Source of the DNA: Marinomonas sp. UCMA 3892 | Lineage (GTDB): Bacteria; Pseudomonadota; Gammaproteobacteria; Pseudomonadales; Marinomonadaceae | Length of the DNA stretch: 64,000 nucleotides | Direction of reading: 5' to 3' | NCBI RefSeq assembly: GCF_012726345.1 | Contig: NZ_PTXN01000013.1 | Span: 62,001 to 126,000, forward strand | In this document: one piece after another, positions 12,035 to 21,199 of the stretch | How positions within the stretch are numbered: position 1 is the stretch's first letter | Layout: each line of letters starts with the position of its first letter | Notes under the pieces: model-generated | Databases searched by the model: none | The model's input: only the letters and a program-made list of their open reading frames with translations | What the model was told of the DNA's origin: nothing | Made by a program: the position numbers and the translations under genes

Positions 12035-12070
12035 AAAAAAACCGTGATTTAATCGATCACGGTTTTTTGT
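12035..12070. terminator. bidirectional rho-independent terminator
   Basis: Arms ACCGTGAT (12041-12048) and ATCACGGT (12056-12063) are flanked by an A run before and a T run after, so it works in both directions. It lies between the converging UPF0149 gene and the aminotransferase gene. Confidence 0.85.
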
Positions 12071-12090
12071 TTTAGAGCTCTGTTTTTAAA

Positions 12091-13287
12091 TTAACCAACA
12101 ACTTTCGCAATGCTTTCGCACAAATAATCTATGTTGTTATCACTCACACCAGCAATGCTCATGCGGCCAGTGTCGGCAATGTAAATCGCGTATTCGCTGC
12201 GCAATTTACGAACTTGTTCTAGTGTCAAACCAGAGTAAGAGAACATGCCGCGCTGATCCTTGATGAAGCTAAAGTCTTTGCTCACGCCAGATGCAGCCAA
12301 TTTAGCTACTAGCTTTTCACGCAAACCGTTAATACGATCTCGCATAGCAGCAACTTCTAAAATCCACTCAGCTTTTAGTTCTGGGTTGCTCATGATGGTA
12401 TAAACTACTGCCGCACCGTGAGCAGGTGGCATAGAGTAGTTCGCACGAATAGCTTGACCAATAATAGAGAATGCAGCATTTGCTTCATCAGCAGACGCAG
12501 CAATAACGCTCAAACCACCACAACGTTCACGGTAAATACCGAAATTTTTCGAGAAAGAGTTCGCGATCAACATATCTTGAACATTGGCAGCCATATAACG
12601 CAAGCCAGCTAAATCTTCATCTAAGCCGTCGCCAAAACCTTGGTACGCGGCATCAACTAATGCCAGCAGACCGCGCTTGTTAACGAAATCTGTTAGGACT
12701 TTCCAGTGATCGAATTGTAAGTCGATACCTGTTGGGTTGTGGCAGCAAGCATGAAGTAACAACACATCGCCTTCTTTTACTTCGGCTTCTAGCTTCGCCA
12801 TCATGTCGTCAAAGCGTAGGCCATTTGTAGCTGGGTCGTAATATGGGTAGTCTTTTACTTCTACACCTGCAGAGTCAAAAATAGACTTGTGGTTACCCCA
12901 AGTAGGATCGCTTACCCAAAGACGAGCGCCTTTTAAGTTTGCGCTGATAAAGTCCGCTGCAACTTTTAATGCGCCTGTACCGCCAGGTGTTTGTGTAGAG
13001 CGGATACGACCAGAGGCGATTAATGGATTGCCTTCACCTAGAATCAAATCCTTAATAATGGCTTCAAACTCGGTGGCACCGTAAATACCTAGATAACTTT
13101 TAGAGTCTTCTTGTTCAAGCAAAATGGATTCGGCTTTTTTTACCGTATTTAAAATCGGTGTATGGCCATTATCGTCTTTATAAACACCTACACCCAAATC
13201 GATTTTTTTCGGATTTGGATCTTGTTTGTGAGCCATAATAAGAGCTAAAAGAGGGTCGCCTGAAACGGCTTTAAGATGCTTGAACAT
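12091..13287 (-). CDS. aspartate/aromatic amino acid aminotransferase
   Basis: A class I PLP-dependent aminotransferase of the AspC/TyrB group. It has 398 residues, as expected. The N-terminus DPLLALIMAHKQDPNPKKIDLGVGVY is characteristic, the PLP lysine sits in NSFSKNFGIYRERCG, and the substrate carboxylate arginine is expected in the C-terminal part. HACCHNPTGIDL is the conserved cofactor-ring block. AspC and TyrB functions cannot be separated by eye, so no symbol is given. It is monocistronic and converges on the terminator at 12035. Confidence 0.88.
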   Translation of the reverse strand: MFKHLKAVSGDPLLALIMAHKQDPNPKKIDLGVGVYKDDNGHTPILNTVKKAESILLEQEDSKSYLGIYGATEFEAIIKDLILGEGNPLIASGRIRSTQTPGGTGALKVAADFISANLKGARLWVSDPTWGNHKSIFDSAGVEVKDYPYYDPATNGLRFDDMMAKLEAEVKEGDVLLLHACCHNPTGIDLQFDHWKVLTDFVNKRGLLALVDAAYQGFGDGLDEDLAGLRYMAANVQDMLIANSFSKNFGIYRERCGGLSVIAASADEANAAFSIIGQAIRANYSMPPAHGAAVVYTIMSNPELKAEWILEVAAMRDRINGLREKLVAKLAASGVSKDFSFIKDQRGMFSYSGLTLEQVRKLRSEYAIYIADTGRMSIAGVSDNNIDYLCESIAKVVG

Positions 13288-13466
13288 GATAGTTACGGGG
13301 TCCTTATTTTATGTCACAGGAAAATCACTGTGAATATAATTGTTGCTTGAGTAGCCTCTTCATTTTGCCGTTTTTATGACAAAATACAATGCAAGTGAGA
13401 GGGAAATTTCCTCAATACTGTAAAGAAAAAAAGACACCTAGTTTTTCCCCCTCAGCGAGCCAGTTT

Positions 13467-14651
13467 ATGACCTCTTTTCAACAGCGTTTTCAAGTTCTCG
13501 ATACTTGGTTAAAAACACATACACAGCTCTGGCAATTTGATACTTTTGCTCGCTTGGGTAATCCTTGGGAAAATGCCTATCCTGAATTGGCTTCACACTT
13601 GGCAGGAGAAAACCTAGAAATAGAAAGCGAGGCTTTTTATGTGGAAGTATTTCGACTCTGCCCAGAACTAAAAACTGCACTTAACTTTTCAAAGCCTGAT
13701 TTTCTTGATGAATTGCCGCAGCGAGCACTTACTAATGATGTGCCAAGTTATGTCTCAGCAGGAATAAAAGGGCGTAAATGGTCACAAATCCAAGCGTTCG
13801 TCGCTCACACTCCCAATGCCGACAACTACCTAGAATGGTGCGCAGGCAAAGGCCACTTAGGTAAATTATTAGCTTTTCAAGATAACAAACCAGTCCACAG
13901 CCTAGAATGGCAAAAGACGCTGTGCGAAGCCGGTGAACAAGAAGCCAATAAATTAAAACTGCCACAGACCTTTATTCATGCTGATGTATTAAAAGGCGAA
14001 GGGCAATTGGCGTTAGCGAATGCTCACTGCGCCGTAGCACTGCATGCTTGTGGTGACTTGCATCGTGAACTCATCCAGCAAGCGATTGTTGCAAACACTG
14101 ACAAGCTTTGCCTTTCCCCATGCTGCTACCACCTGACGAAAGATGAGTTTTATCGCCCACTATCCCAATGTGCAAAACAATCCCAACTTAATTTACGCCA
14201 AGCAGACCTTAAACTTGCCGTCAAAGAGGTTGCCACCGCTGGAGCTCGTGAACAACGTCTTAAACAGCTCGAACTCACTTACCGATTGGGTTTTGATTCA
14301 TGGCAACGCATTGCTCGTCAGCAAGATGAATACCTGCTCGTTCCTTCTATCCAAAAAGCCATATTGAAGCAAGGTTTTGCGGCGTTTTGCCAGTGGGCGG
14401 CAGAACAAAAAGGTCTGTTACATTTACAAGCCCAATTGCCTTTTGAAGGCTTCGAAGCCATCGGCCAAACTCGTTATCAAAAAATACAAAAACTTGAAGC
14501 CATCAGCCAGCTGTTTCGCCCCGCATTGGAATATTGGCTCGTCCTCGACCGCGCCATCTATCTAGAAGAAAACGGCTACCAAGTCGAGATAGGAAAATTT
14601 TGTGATAAAAGCTTAACCCCAAGAAACTGGATGATCAGGGCTGAGCGTTAG
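13467..14651 (+). CDS. SAM-dependent methyltransferase (Methyltransf_32-like)
   Basis: A protein of about 394 residues with a Rossmann-type SAM-binding site around EWCAGKGHLGKLLA and the downstream LHACGDLHRELI and CLSPCCYH motifs. This set is typical of the Methyltransf_32 family, some of which are RNA methyltransferases; the substrate here is unknown. The frame is open upstream to an ATG at 13389, but the extra 26 residues are low in conserved character, so I choose 13467. Neither start has a strong ribosome-binding site. It is a lone gene upstream of the CRISPR locus. Confidence 0.65.
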   Translation: MTSFQQRFQVLDTWLKTHTQLWQFDTFARLGNPWENAYPELASHLAGENLEIESEAFYVEVFRLCPELKTALNFSKPDFLDELPQRALTNDVPSYVSAGIKGRKWSQIQAFVAHTPNADNYLEWCAGKGHLGKLLAFQDNKPVHSLEWQKTLCEAGEQEANKLKLPQTFIHADVLKGEGQLALANAHCAVALHACGDLHRELIQQAIVANTDKLCLSPCCYHLTKDEFYRPLSQCAKQSQLNLRQADLKLAVKEVATAGAREQRLKQLELTYRLGFDSWQRIARQQDEYLLVPSIQKAILKQGFAAFCQWAAEQKGLLHLQAQLPFEGFEAIGQTRYQKIQKLEAISQLFRPALEYWLVLDRAIYLEENGYQVEIGKFCDKSLTPRNWMIRAER

Positions 14652-14775
14652 TCAATAAGTAAGTACACTGCGACAAATTCATTGATCTAACTACAAAAAC
14701 ACATCAATTGTGATTTGGTTATCTTAGAAAACTGCGTTACATTGCTAGACTATAAAGTGTAAAGGAATGGTCAGC

Positions 14776-15603
14776 ATGGAAGTCGCGCAGCGTTATTGGA
14801 TGTTAGAATTGATCGCCTTTTGGGAAGGGCAAATAAATACCAAACCACTAATGAGTGCTTTAGGTATCACGAGGCAAAGTGTCAGTCAGCTGCTTAAACA
14901 ATATCAGACCGATTTTCCAAACTCGTTAGACTATGACGCCAAACGAAAAGCCTACCAAATAACAGACCACTTCAAGCCGCACTATATTGACCAAACCGTG
15001 GATGAATACTTTGATTGGCTAAACTATGGCAAAATCCCTACGTTTTCTAATACCACTAGTGAATCCACCCAGCACAGAATCGAAGCCCTTGCGCGTTTTG
15101 TTTCACCGCAAGTCATGCGACCCTTATTAAAAGCCGTTAAAGACAAAACCGCAGTGGATTGCGAATATCTATCCGTTTCCAGTAGCGACCCGCAAGGCCG
15201 ACTAATTTATCCCCATAGCTTTGTTAAAACCGCCGGACGCTGGCATGTTCGTGCTTACTGCGACATGCGAAAGCAATTCCTCGACTTTGTACTAAGCCGC
15301 TTTCAGAGCGTCGATTACGATGGCAAAGCCAGCGAACACACCGAGCAACAAGACACCCTGTGGAACACCCAAGTTTCACTGATTCTTGCCCCAGATTCCC
15401 GCCTCACAGACAAGCAAAAAAGGGTGCTTGAAAACGACTACGGCATGACTGATAGCCAGCTTCACATCGCCACCCGCGCCGCCCTCGTCAAATACACCCT
15501 CGACGACTTACAGATCAAAACCAAAATGCTTGAAGCCAATCCGCAAGCCCAACAACTGGTATGTGTTAACTACGCCGACATAAAACAATGGTTATTTGAT
15601 TGA
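14776..15603 (+). CDS. WYL-domain transcriptional regulator
   Basis: A 275-residue protein with an N-terminal helix-turn-helix around residues 17-42 (LMSALGITRQSVSQLLKQY) and a central WYL-type domain with the stretch IYPHSFVKTAGRWHVRAYCD, a pattern used to sense ligands or nucleic acids. WYL regulators are often found with CRISPR-Cas loci. I choose the ATG at 14776 because AAAGGA lies at a good distance; an ATG at 14767 abuts that site. It is the first gene on the plus strand before cas1 and is the most likely regulator of the cas operon. Its last 60 bases recur at 16592. Confidence 0.78.
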   Translation: MEVAQRYWMLELIAFWEGQINTKPLMSALGITRQSVSQLLKQYQTDFPNSLDYDAKRKAYQITDHFKPHYIDQTVDEYFDWLNYGKIPTFSNTTSESTQHRIEALARFVSPQVMRPLLKAVKDKTAVDCEYLSVSSSDPQGRLIYPHSFVKTAGRWHVRAYCDMRKQFLDFVLSRFQSVDYDGKASEHTEQQDTLWNTQVSLILAPDSRLTDKQKRVLENDYGMTDSQLHIATRAALVKYTLDDLQIKTKMLEANPQAQQLVCVNYADIKQWLFD

Positions 15604-15610
15604 TAAACAT
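15541..15610 (+). repeat. direct repeat, copy 1 (3' end of the WYL gene)
   Basis: About 70 bases covering the end of the WYL gene and its stop recur at 16592-16661 with an offset of 1051 and roughly five mismatches; the stretch 15575-15609 is identical in both. This copy is the functional gene end. Confidence 0.85.
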
Positions 15611-15630
15611 CGTCAAATATGGACACAGGG

Positions 15631-15681
15631 GCAGACAATGAAACCCTTCTTACCATCTAGTTAAAAAGACCAAAGTATGAT
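15631..15681 (+). pseudogene. relic of a second cas1 start
   Basis: The bases around ATG 15638 match the start of cas1 at 16806. CAGACAATG is shared before and through the start codon, and translation gives MKPFLPSS then a stop, against MEQFSPSDMK in the intact gene. The match fades after about 45 bases. It follows copy 1 of the WYL 3' end just as the intact cas1 follows copy 2, but with a shortened spacer region. I read it as the remains of a duplicated cas1 that was lost. Confidence 0.6.
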
Positions 15682-15728
15682 TATGTTTAATTTTTATCAG
15701 ATCAAATCAACATTAAGGAGTGATGTTA

Positions 15729-16570
15729 ATGAAAAATGATATGACCCTATTTGAGGATTACCAAATCCGCCGTGTATATGATGAAGAGGCTGAAATCTGG
15801 TGGTTTTCGGTAATTGATATCATACAAGTGCTGACTCAACAGGCTGATTATCAAACCGCCAGAAAATATTGGAACAAACTAAAACAACGACTTACTAAGG
15901 AGGGAAGTCAGTCGGTGACAGATTGTCACCGACTGAAACTTCCTGCAGCGGATGGCAAAAAATATCTAACCGATGTTGCTACTGCTGAAACCTTGTTGCG
16001 CCTAGTGCAATCTGTACCCAGTCCCAAGGCCGAGCCTATAAAGCTTTGGTTGGCTAAGGTGGGTTATGAACGCATGCAAGAAATGGCAGACCCTTCCCGC
16101 TCGCTTGACCGAGCTCGGGAGACTTGGCAAAAGCATGGTCGCAGTGAAAAATGGATTCAGCAGCGTATGACAGGGCAAGAGACCCGTAATAAATTAACTG
16201 ATTATTGGGCTGATCACGATATCAAACAAGGTGAAGAATTTGCCATTCTCACCAAGAATGGGCAGATACCAGTATCAAGGCGCATAAAAACCTTAAAGGT
16301 CTGAAAAGCCAGAATCTGCGTGATCACATGAGTGAGGCGGAGTTAATTTTTACTGCTCTTGCAGAATTATCCACTCGACAGATTGCCGAAACCGAAGAGG
16401 CCACAGGGATGGATGAAAACAAAACTGCAGCCCTGGCGGGTGGTTCTATTGCCAAAAATGCCCGAAAGGATCTGGAAGCTAAAACAGGAAAAAAGGTGAT
16501 TACCTCCGATAACTACCTGCCACCTTCAAAAAATAAACGCATTAAGAAAGATGACGGTGACACAGAGTAA
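15729..16570 (+). pseudogene. BRO-N/DinD-like DNA-damage-inducible protein, frameshifted
   Basis: The first frame (15729-16304) encodes a BRO-N domain, with MTLFEDYQIRRVYDEEAEIWWFSVIDI at the start (in pieces) and the family block KLPAADGKKYLTDVA. It then has the GRSEKWIQQRM and NKLTDYWADHDI segments of the phage-derived BRO/DinD group. Near 16260-16280 the reading frame shifts: the second frame continues with SIKAHKNLKGLKSQNLRDHM and then AELIFTALAELSTRQIAE, which is the expected C-terminal half. A few residues also seem missing at the shift. AAGGAG at 15715 fits the ATG at 15729. Probably a mobile or phage-derived gene that broke after inserting upstream of cas1. Programmed frameshifting is not excluded but no slippery site is evident. 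Confidence 0.78.
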
Positions 16571-16589
16571 TGACCACTTTTGTCAGCCA
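16541..16589 (+). pseudogene. possible relic of the cas1 end and cas2-3 start
   Basis: This stretch resembles 17760-17811, the junction of cas1 and cas2-3. TAAG.AA.ATGAC and the final TTTGTCAGCCA are shared, and the small frame from 16571 reads MTTFVSH against MVTFVSQ in cas2-3. The similarity is gapped and short, so confidence is modest. It is directly followed by the second copy of the WYL 3' end. Confidence 0.4.
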
Positions 16590-16591
16590 CC

Positions 16592-16661
16592 CCCCAAGCC
16601 CAACAACTGGTGTGTGTTAACTATACCGACATAAAACAATGGTTATTTGATTGATAAACAC
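16592..16661 (+). repeat. direct repeat, copy 2 (truncated WYL 3' end)
   Basis: A fragment of the last 20 or so codons of the WYL gene, lacking the rest of that gene, placed between the broken BRO gene and cas1. It differs from copy 1 at about five positions and is non-coding here. Together with copy 1 it brackets the BRO insertion. Confidence 0.8.
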
Positions 16662-16686
16662 CATAAAACGCTGACATAGAGCAAAA

Positions 16687-16721
16687 CCTGTCAAATAACT
16701 TTACCTGTGTAAAACGACAGG
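16687..16721. promoter_or_regulatory. candidate control region upstream of cas1
   Basis: The stretch 16662-16805 before cas1 holds no gene. It includes an inverted pair CCTGTC (16687-16692) and GACAGG (16716-16721), with an extra ACCTGTGT between them. It could be an operator for the adjacent WYL regulator. I cannot place clear -35 and -10 boxes. This is a weak call. Confidence 0.25.
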
Positions 16722-16805
16722 GTTGTGGGGTAAGAAAAAGCACGGCACAGTGGAAGCAAGCCGGATAAACCAGAGCAAAATAGATAAAAATAAAAGGGAC
16801 AGACA

Positions 16806-17792
16806 ATGGAACAGTTCTCACCATCAGACATGAAAACCATATTGCACTCCAAGCGTGCCAATATGTATTACCTCGAATATTGCCGAGTCATGCAAAAAGA
16901 TGGTCGTGTGCTGTACCTTACCGAGGCGCAGAAAGAAAACCAGTATTTTAATATCCCCATTGCCAATACCACGGTGATTTTGCTTGGCAACGGCACGTCG
17001 ATCACCCAAGCCGCCATGCGTATGCTTGCTCAAGCTGGTGTGTTAGTTGGGTTTTGTGGTGGCGGTGGCACGCCTCTGTATATGGCGTGCGAAGTAGAAT
17101 GGTTTACCCCGCAAAGCGAATATCGACCTACCGAATACCTTCATGGTTGGTTGCAATTTTGGTTTGATAACGACAAACGCCTTGATGCAGCGAAAACTTT
17201 CCAGAAAGCGCGTCTTGATTACCTTGAACGTACTTGGACAAAAGACAAAGACTTAAAAGGCGAAGGCTTCGCCCTGCAAGATGTGGTATTACAATCGTCT
17301 TTCGAGACTTTTCATAACCGAACCGATGCCGCGACGAAACAATCCGATTTATTACTGACCGAAGCGCAACTCACCAAATCCCTTTACAAGTACGCCGCTA
17401 ATGCCGTACGCATTGAGGATTTCAAACGTCAGCATGACTCAAGCGACAAAGCCAACGACTTTCTAAACCATGGTAACTATCTCGCCTACGGCTTAGCCGC
17501 TTGTTGTTTGTGGGTGCTCGGCATTCCTCATGGTTTTGCCGTTATGCATGGCAAAACGCGTCGTGGGGCCTTGGTATTTGATGTGGCTGATTTGATCAAA
17601 GACGCCATCGTTTTGCCTTGGGCATTTGTCTGCGCTAAAGAAAACGCCACAGAACAAGAATTTCGCCAGCAAATTCTACAAAAATTCACTGACCATAAAG
17701 CCTTAGATTTTATGTTTGATACGGTCAAAAACATGGCATTAAACCTTGGTGATTTATCAAGTAAGCAAAATGACGAGGGTGCCGAACTATGA
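16806..17792 (+). CDS. cas1: CRISPR-associated endonuclease Cas1, subtype I-F
   Basis: The integrase that inserts new spacers, acting with Cas2-3. The 328-residue length is as in subtype I-F. The N-terminal beta-rich domain includes LLGNGTSITQAAMRMLAQAGVLVGFCGGG. The C-terminal catalytic domain has a conserved His in GFAVMHGKTRRGALVFDVADLIKDA and the metal-binding acidic residues in the same block. GGGACAGACA precedes the ATG as a weak ribosome-binding site. The stop overlaps the cas2-3 start in ATGA. All expected residues seem present, so it is likely active, in keeping with the very long array. Confidence 0.95.
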   Translation: MEQFSPSDMKTILHSKRANMYYLEYCRVMQKDGRVLYLTEAQKENQYFNIPIANTTVILLGNGTSITQAAMRMLAQAGVLVGFCGGGGTPLYMACEVEWFTPQSEYRPTEYLHGWLQFWFDNDKRLDAAKTFQKARLDYLERTWTKDKDLKGEGFALQDVVLQSSFETFHNRTDAATKQSDLLLTEAQLTKSLYKYAANAVRIEDFKRQHDSSDKANDFLNHGNYLAYGLAACCLWVLGIPHGFAVMHGKTRRGALVFDVADLIKDAIVLPWAFVCAKENATEQEFRQQILQKFTDHKALDFMFDTVKNMALNLGDLSSKQNDEGAEL

Positions 17793-20700
17793 TGGTGACC
17801 TTTGTCAGCCAGTGCGAAAAAAACTCTCTCAAAAAGACACGTCGAGTTTTAGATGCCTTTGCTAATCGCATTGGCGATAACACATGGCAAACCCTGATTA
17901 CCGAGGACGGGCTACTCACCGTTAAAAAAATGCTGCGTAAAACCGCCAGCAAAAACACCGCTGTGAGTTGTCACTGGATTCGTAGCCGTGCCAGAAGTGA
18001 ATTGTTGTGGATAGTGGGAAATCGATTGAAATTTAACGAGCAGGGCATTGTGCCGGTTAATACAACACGTAGAAATTTACTAAAAAGCGAAATAGAAAAC
18101 GATTGGTATTATTTGCCATTGATTAAAGCATTAACAAGCTTAGCAGCGCTTTTACACGACTGGGGGAAGGCGACTAAGCTCTTTCAGGAAAAGCTATCGC
18201 CAAAGAGCAAAAATAAGTTCAAAGGTGACCCAATCCGACACGAATGGATCTCGCTCTTATTGCTGCGCGCTTTTGTCCAAACAACCAATAGCGCAACGGA
18301 TGACGAATGGTTGGAAAAGCTTAACCAAGGGAATATTGACGAAGCGCAACTAAAGATACTGATTCAAAGCTCAGCATTAACCCCCTTGGCAAACCTACCG
18401 CCGATTGCCCAACTGGTCGCGTGGTTAATTGTTTCTCATCATCGCTTACCGTCTTTATCAAAAGATCAATCAAGGGACTACAAGGGCGAAAAAGCAGAAT
18501 CCATGAACGCCATGTTGCAACGTATTTCCCAACAATGGGGCTACGAAAATCGCCAAGACGAAGCAGAGTATCAAAAGCGTTTAAAAGGTTGTTTTAGTTT
18601 TCCAAATGGACTGTTAAGTAACTCTAGTCAATGGCTGAAAAACATAAAACGTTGGTCCAAGCATCTCATCGAAAATAAAACCTATGCGCTGCAAAGTATC
18701 GAAAATGGCAGTTATCGCTTGGTATTGAATCATGCTCGTTTGTGTTTAATGTTGGGTGATCATTATTACTCTTCCCAAGACGCCGCTAAAGGCTGGAAAG
18801 ACACCACAGGGTTGTTTGCCAATACAGACAAAACCACTCAAACATTCAAGCAAAAATTGGATGAACATCTCGTTGGCGTTGCAAGCCATGCGGCCAAAAT
18901 TGCCCACTTGCTCCCTGCTTTTGAAAAAGAGCCGCCTATTGCCGAAGATATTCAGGCGTTACGAAAACCCAGCCCTAAAGGGTTCCAGTGGCAAGATAAG
19001 GCAGTCAACAAAATAACGGAATACTACCGAAGCATTGAACCCAATAAGCTCAAACAAGGTTTTTTTGCCGTCAATATGGCCAGCACAGGCTGTGGCAAAA
19101 CCTTTGCCAACGCGAAAGTCATGCGAGCCTTATCTTTGGATCAGAAAAGCTTACGTTTTGTATTGGCGTTAGGGTTACGTACCTTAACGATACAAACAGG
19201 CCGAGAGTATCGAGAACGAGTTGGATTAGACGACAGCGAATTGGCCGTACTGATCGGTTCTAAAGCGGTCATGGAATTAGATCAGAGAAACCATGCGCTC
19301 AGCCAAGATCAAGAAAACCATGAGAGCCGAGGCTCAGAGTCACAAGAGTCGCTGTTAAACGAAGACATAGACTTTGATTGTGCCATTCCAGAGCATACAT
19401 TAACGACCGTGTTGACCAAGCAACGAGACAAACAGTTTCTTTATGCGCCCGTGCTTGCCTGTACGATAGATCATCTTATGTCGGCCACGGAAACCAAGCG
19501 GGGCGGACGTTACATACTACCGACCTTACGCCTTATGTCCTCAGATCTCGTGATCGATGAAATTGACGACTTCACCGGAGACGATTTAATCGCTATCGGT
19601 CGATTGATCCACTTAGCGGGCATGTTAGGACGAAAGGTCATGATTTCTTCCGCCACGATTCCGCCTCATATGGCTGAAGGCTACTTTAAAGCCTATCGGG
19701 ATGGTTGGCGTTTATATTGCAAAACACGTGACGCTAGCCCTGTTATCGGCTGCGCTTGGGTTGATGAATTCGCTACCAATGTGCATAGCAATAGTGCAGA
19801 AAACCTCGAAGACGCCATTCCCGTTTACCGAGAACATCATGCAGGTTTCATTAAAAAACGGGTAGAAAAGTTAACCAAGCAGCCAGCAAAACGCAAAGCA
19901 GATATTGCCTCTTGCCAAGCCATTATTGAGCAATATAAGACGCAAAAACAGCACGATGTGGAGGTTGTTGAGAACAAGCAAACAGCCTACTTTGATAGTA
20001 TTTTTCAACAAGCATGGTTTAAGCATAAAGCCCATTCTTTTAAAGACCCAGAAACTCAGATAAAAGTGTCTTTTGGCGTGGTTCGTATGGCGAACATCTC
20101 GCCTTGCGTCGCTCTGACCAAATATCTACTCGCTAAAGCATTACCCAATAATACCGAAGTGCGTGTCATGGCTTATCACAGCCAACAAGTCATGCTGCTG
20201 CGTTCTGAGCAAGAGCATCATCTAGATGTTGTGCTAAAACGCAAAGAAAAACCGGGCGAATTACCGGATGCTTTAAAAAATCCGGTCATTAGAAAACACT
20301 TGAATCGGGTACAACAAAACCAACCAGAAGTGAATAATGTGCTCTTTATTCTAGTCGCGACGCCAGTCGAAGAAGTAGGGCGAGATCATGATTTCGATTG
20401 GGCGGTGATTGAGCCTTCTTCCTATCGCGCTATTATTCAGCTGGCAGGGCGTGTAAAACGTCACCGAGAAGGCGAAGTGGATCAAGCTAATGTTGCCCTG
20501 ATGCAATACAACTGGAAGGGCATTCGTGATGCGCAGCAAGAAGGTCAAAAGGTGTTTAACCGTCCAGGCTTTGAGGAAAACATTACCCTTAAACATCATA
20601 ACCTTGATGCTCTGCTTGATGTTCAACAAATTGGCAAACGTCTGGATGCGATACCAAGGATTCAGCAGCCTGACCACTTAACCGCCAAATACATGCGCAG

Positions 20701-21187
20701 TTTAATAGAAACCGATAGCTTGTCGGAACTCGAACACATTGCCACTTGGCGATGGTTGGCAAACTATAAAAGCACAGGCAATGATGCCCAGACAGGCCCT
20801 CATACCTTACAGGGTTGGTTGAATCATCATTGGTTTTTGACCGCCTTGCCGCAAGTGCTGACACCATTTCGTCAAAGCCAAGCCAGCGTAAATACCTATC
20901 TGGTATTTAGTGAACCGCACCAAGCGAGCTTCTTCTGCGAGAAAGACGAAGAAGGCCATGCGATTAATCGAGAAGCCATACTCAATATTCGACGAGAATC
21001 GTTAGACGGTTCATCCATGGCAAGGCTTTGGCTAACACGCAACTTTGATCAAAGTTGTGCTGAGTTAGCGGTAGAAAAAGAGTTAAGCCAGAGAATTGCT
21101 TCTATGCGTTATGGAGAGCTGAACTTTCCTCATGACGAGAAAAAGCATTATGTCTACAACGACCAATTGGGATTGGTCAAAATTTAA
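17789..21187 (+). CDS. cas2-3: Cas2-Cas3 fusion nuclease-helicase, subtype I-F
   Basis: A 1132-residue fusion typical of subtype I-F. Residues 1 to about 100 form the Cas2-like domain starting MMVTFVSQCEKNSLKKTRRVL (in pieces). The HD nuclease follows, with LLHDWGKATKLF (His123-Asp124). The SF2 helicase has a Walker A STGCGKT with Lys437, the DEID box near residue 590, SSAT near 625 and the C-terminal VGRDHDFDWAVIE and QLAGRVKRH motifs. It degrades target DNA recruited by the Csy complex, and its Cas2 part bridges Cas1 dimers in adaptation. No key residue seems missing. It overlaps cas1 by four bases. Confidence 0.95.
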   Translation: MMVTFVSQCEKNSLKKTRRVLDAFANRIGDNTWQTLITEDGLLTVKKMLRKTASKNTAVSCHWIRSRARSELLWIVGNRLKFNEQGIVPVNTTRRNLLKSEIENDWYYLPLIKALTSLAALLHDWGKATKLFQEKLSPKSKNKFKGDPIRHEWISLLLLRAFVQTTNSATDDEWLEKLNQGNIDEAQLKILIQSSALTPLANLPPIAQLVAWLIVSHHRLPSLSKDQSRDYKGEKAESMNAMLQRISQQWGYENRQDEAEYQKRLKGCFSFPNGLLSNSSQWLKNIKRWSKHLIENKTYALQSIENGSYRLVLNHARLCLMLGDHYYSSQDAAKGWKDTTGLFANTDKTTQTFKQKLDEHLVGVASHAAKIAHLLPAFEKEPPIAEDIQALRKPSPKGFQWQDKAVNKITEYYRSIEPNKLKQGFFAVNMASTGCGKTFANAKVMRALSLDQKSLRFVLALGLRTLTIQTGREYRERVGLDDSELAVLIGSKAVMELDQRNHALSQDQENHESRGSESQESLLNEDIDFDCAIPEHTLTTVLTKQRDKQFLYAPVLACTIDHLMSATETKRGGRYILPTLRLMSSDLVIDEIDDFTGDDLIAIGRLIHLAGMLGRKVMISSATIPPHMAEGYFKAYRDGWRLYCKTRDASPVIGCAWVDEFATNVHSNSAENLEDAIPVYREHHAGFIKKRVEKLTKQPAKRKADIASCQAIIEQYKTQKQHDVEVVENKQTAYFDSIFQQAWFKHKAHSFKDPETQIKVSFGVVRMANISPCVALTKYLLAKALPNNTEVRVMAYHSQQVMLLRSEQEHHLDVVLKRKEKPGELPDALKNPVIRKHLNRVQQNQPEVNNVLFILVATPVEEVGRDHDFDWAVIEPSSYRAIIQLAGRVKRHREGEVDQANVALMQYNWKGIRDAQQEGQKVFNRPGFEENITLKHHNLDALLDVQQIGKRLDAIPRIQQPDHLTAKYMRSLIETDSLSELEHIATWRWLANYKSTGNDAQTGPHTLQGWLNHHWFLTALPQVLTPFRQSQASVNTYLVFSEPHQASFFCEKDEEGHAINREAILNIRRESLDGSSMARLWLTRNFDQSCAELAVEKELSQRIASMRYGELNFPHDEKKHYVYNDQLGLVKI

Positions 21188-21199
21188 TGGAGGGAGAAT

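Noticed and set aside
15600-16600. Integration of the BRO gene by a site-specific integrase at a tRNA-type site
   Set aside because: No integrase or tRNA gene is nearby, and the flanking repeats are pieces of the WYL gene, not an att-type core.
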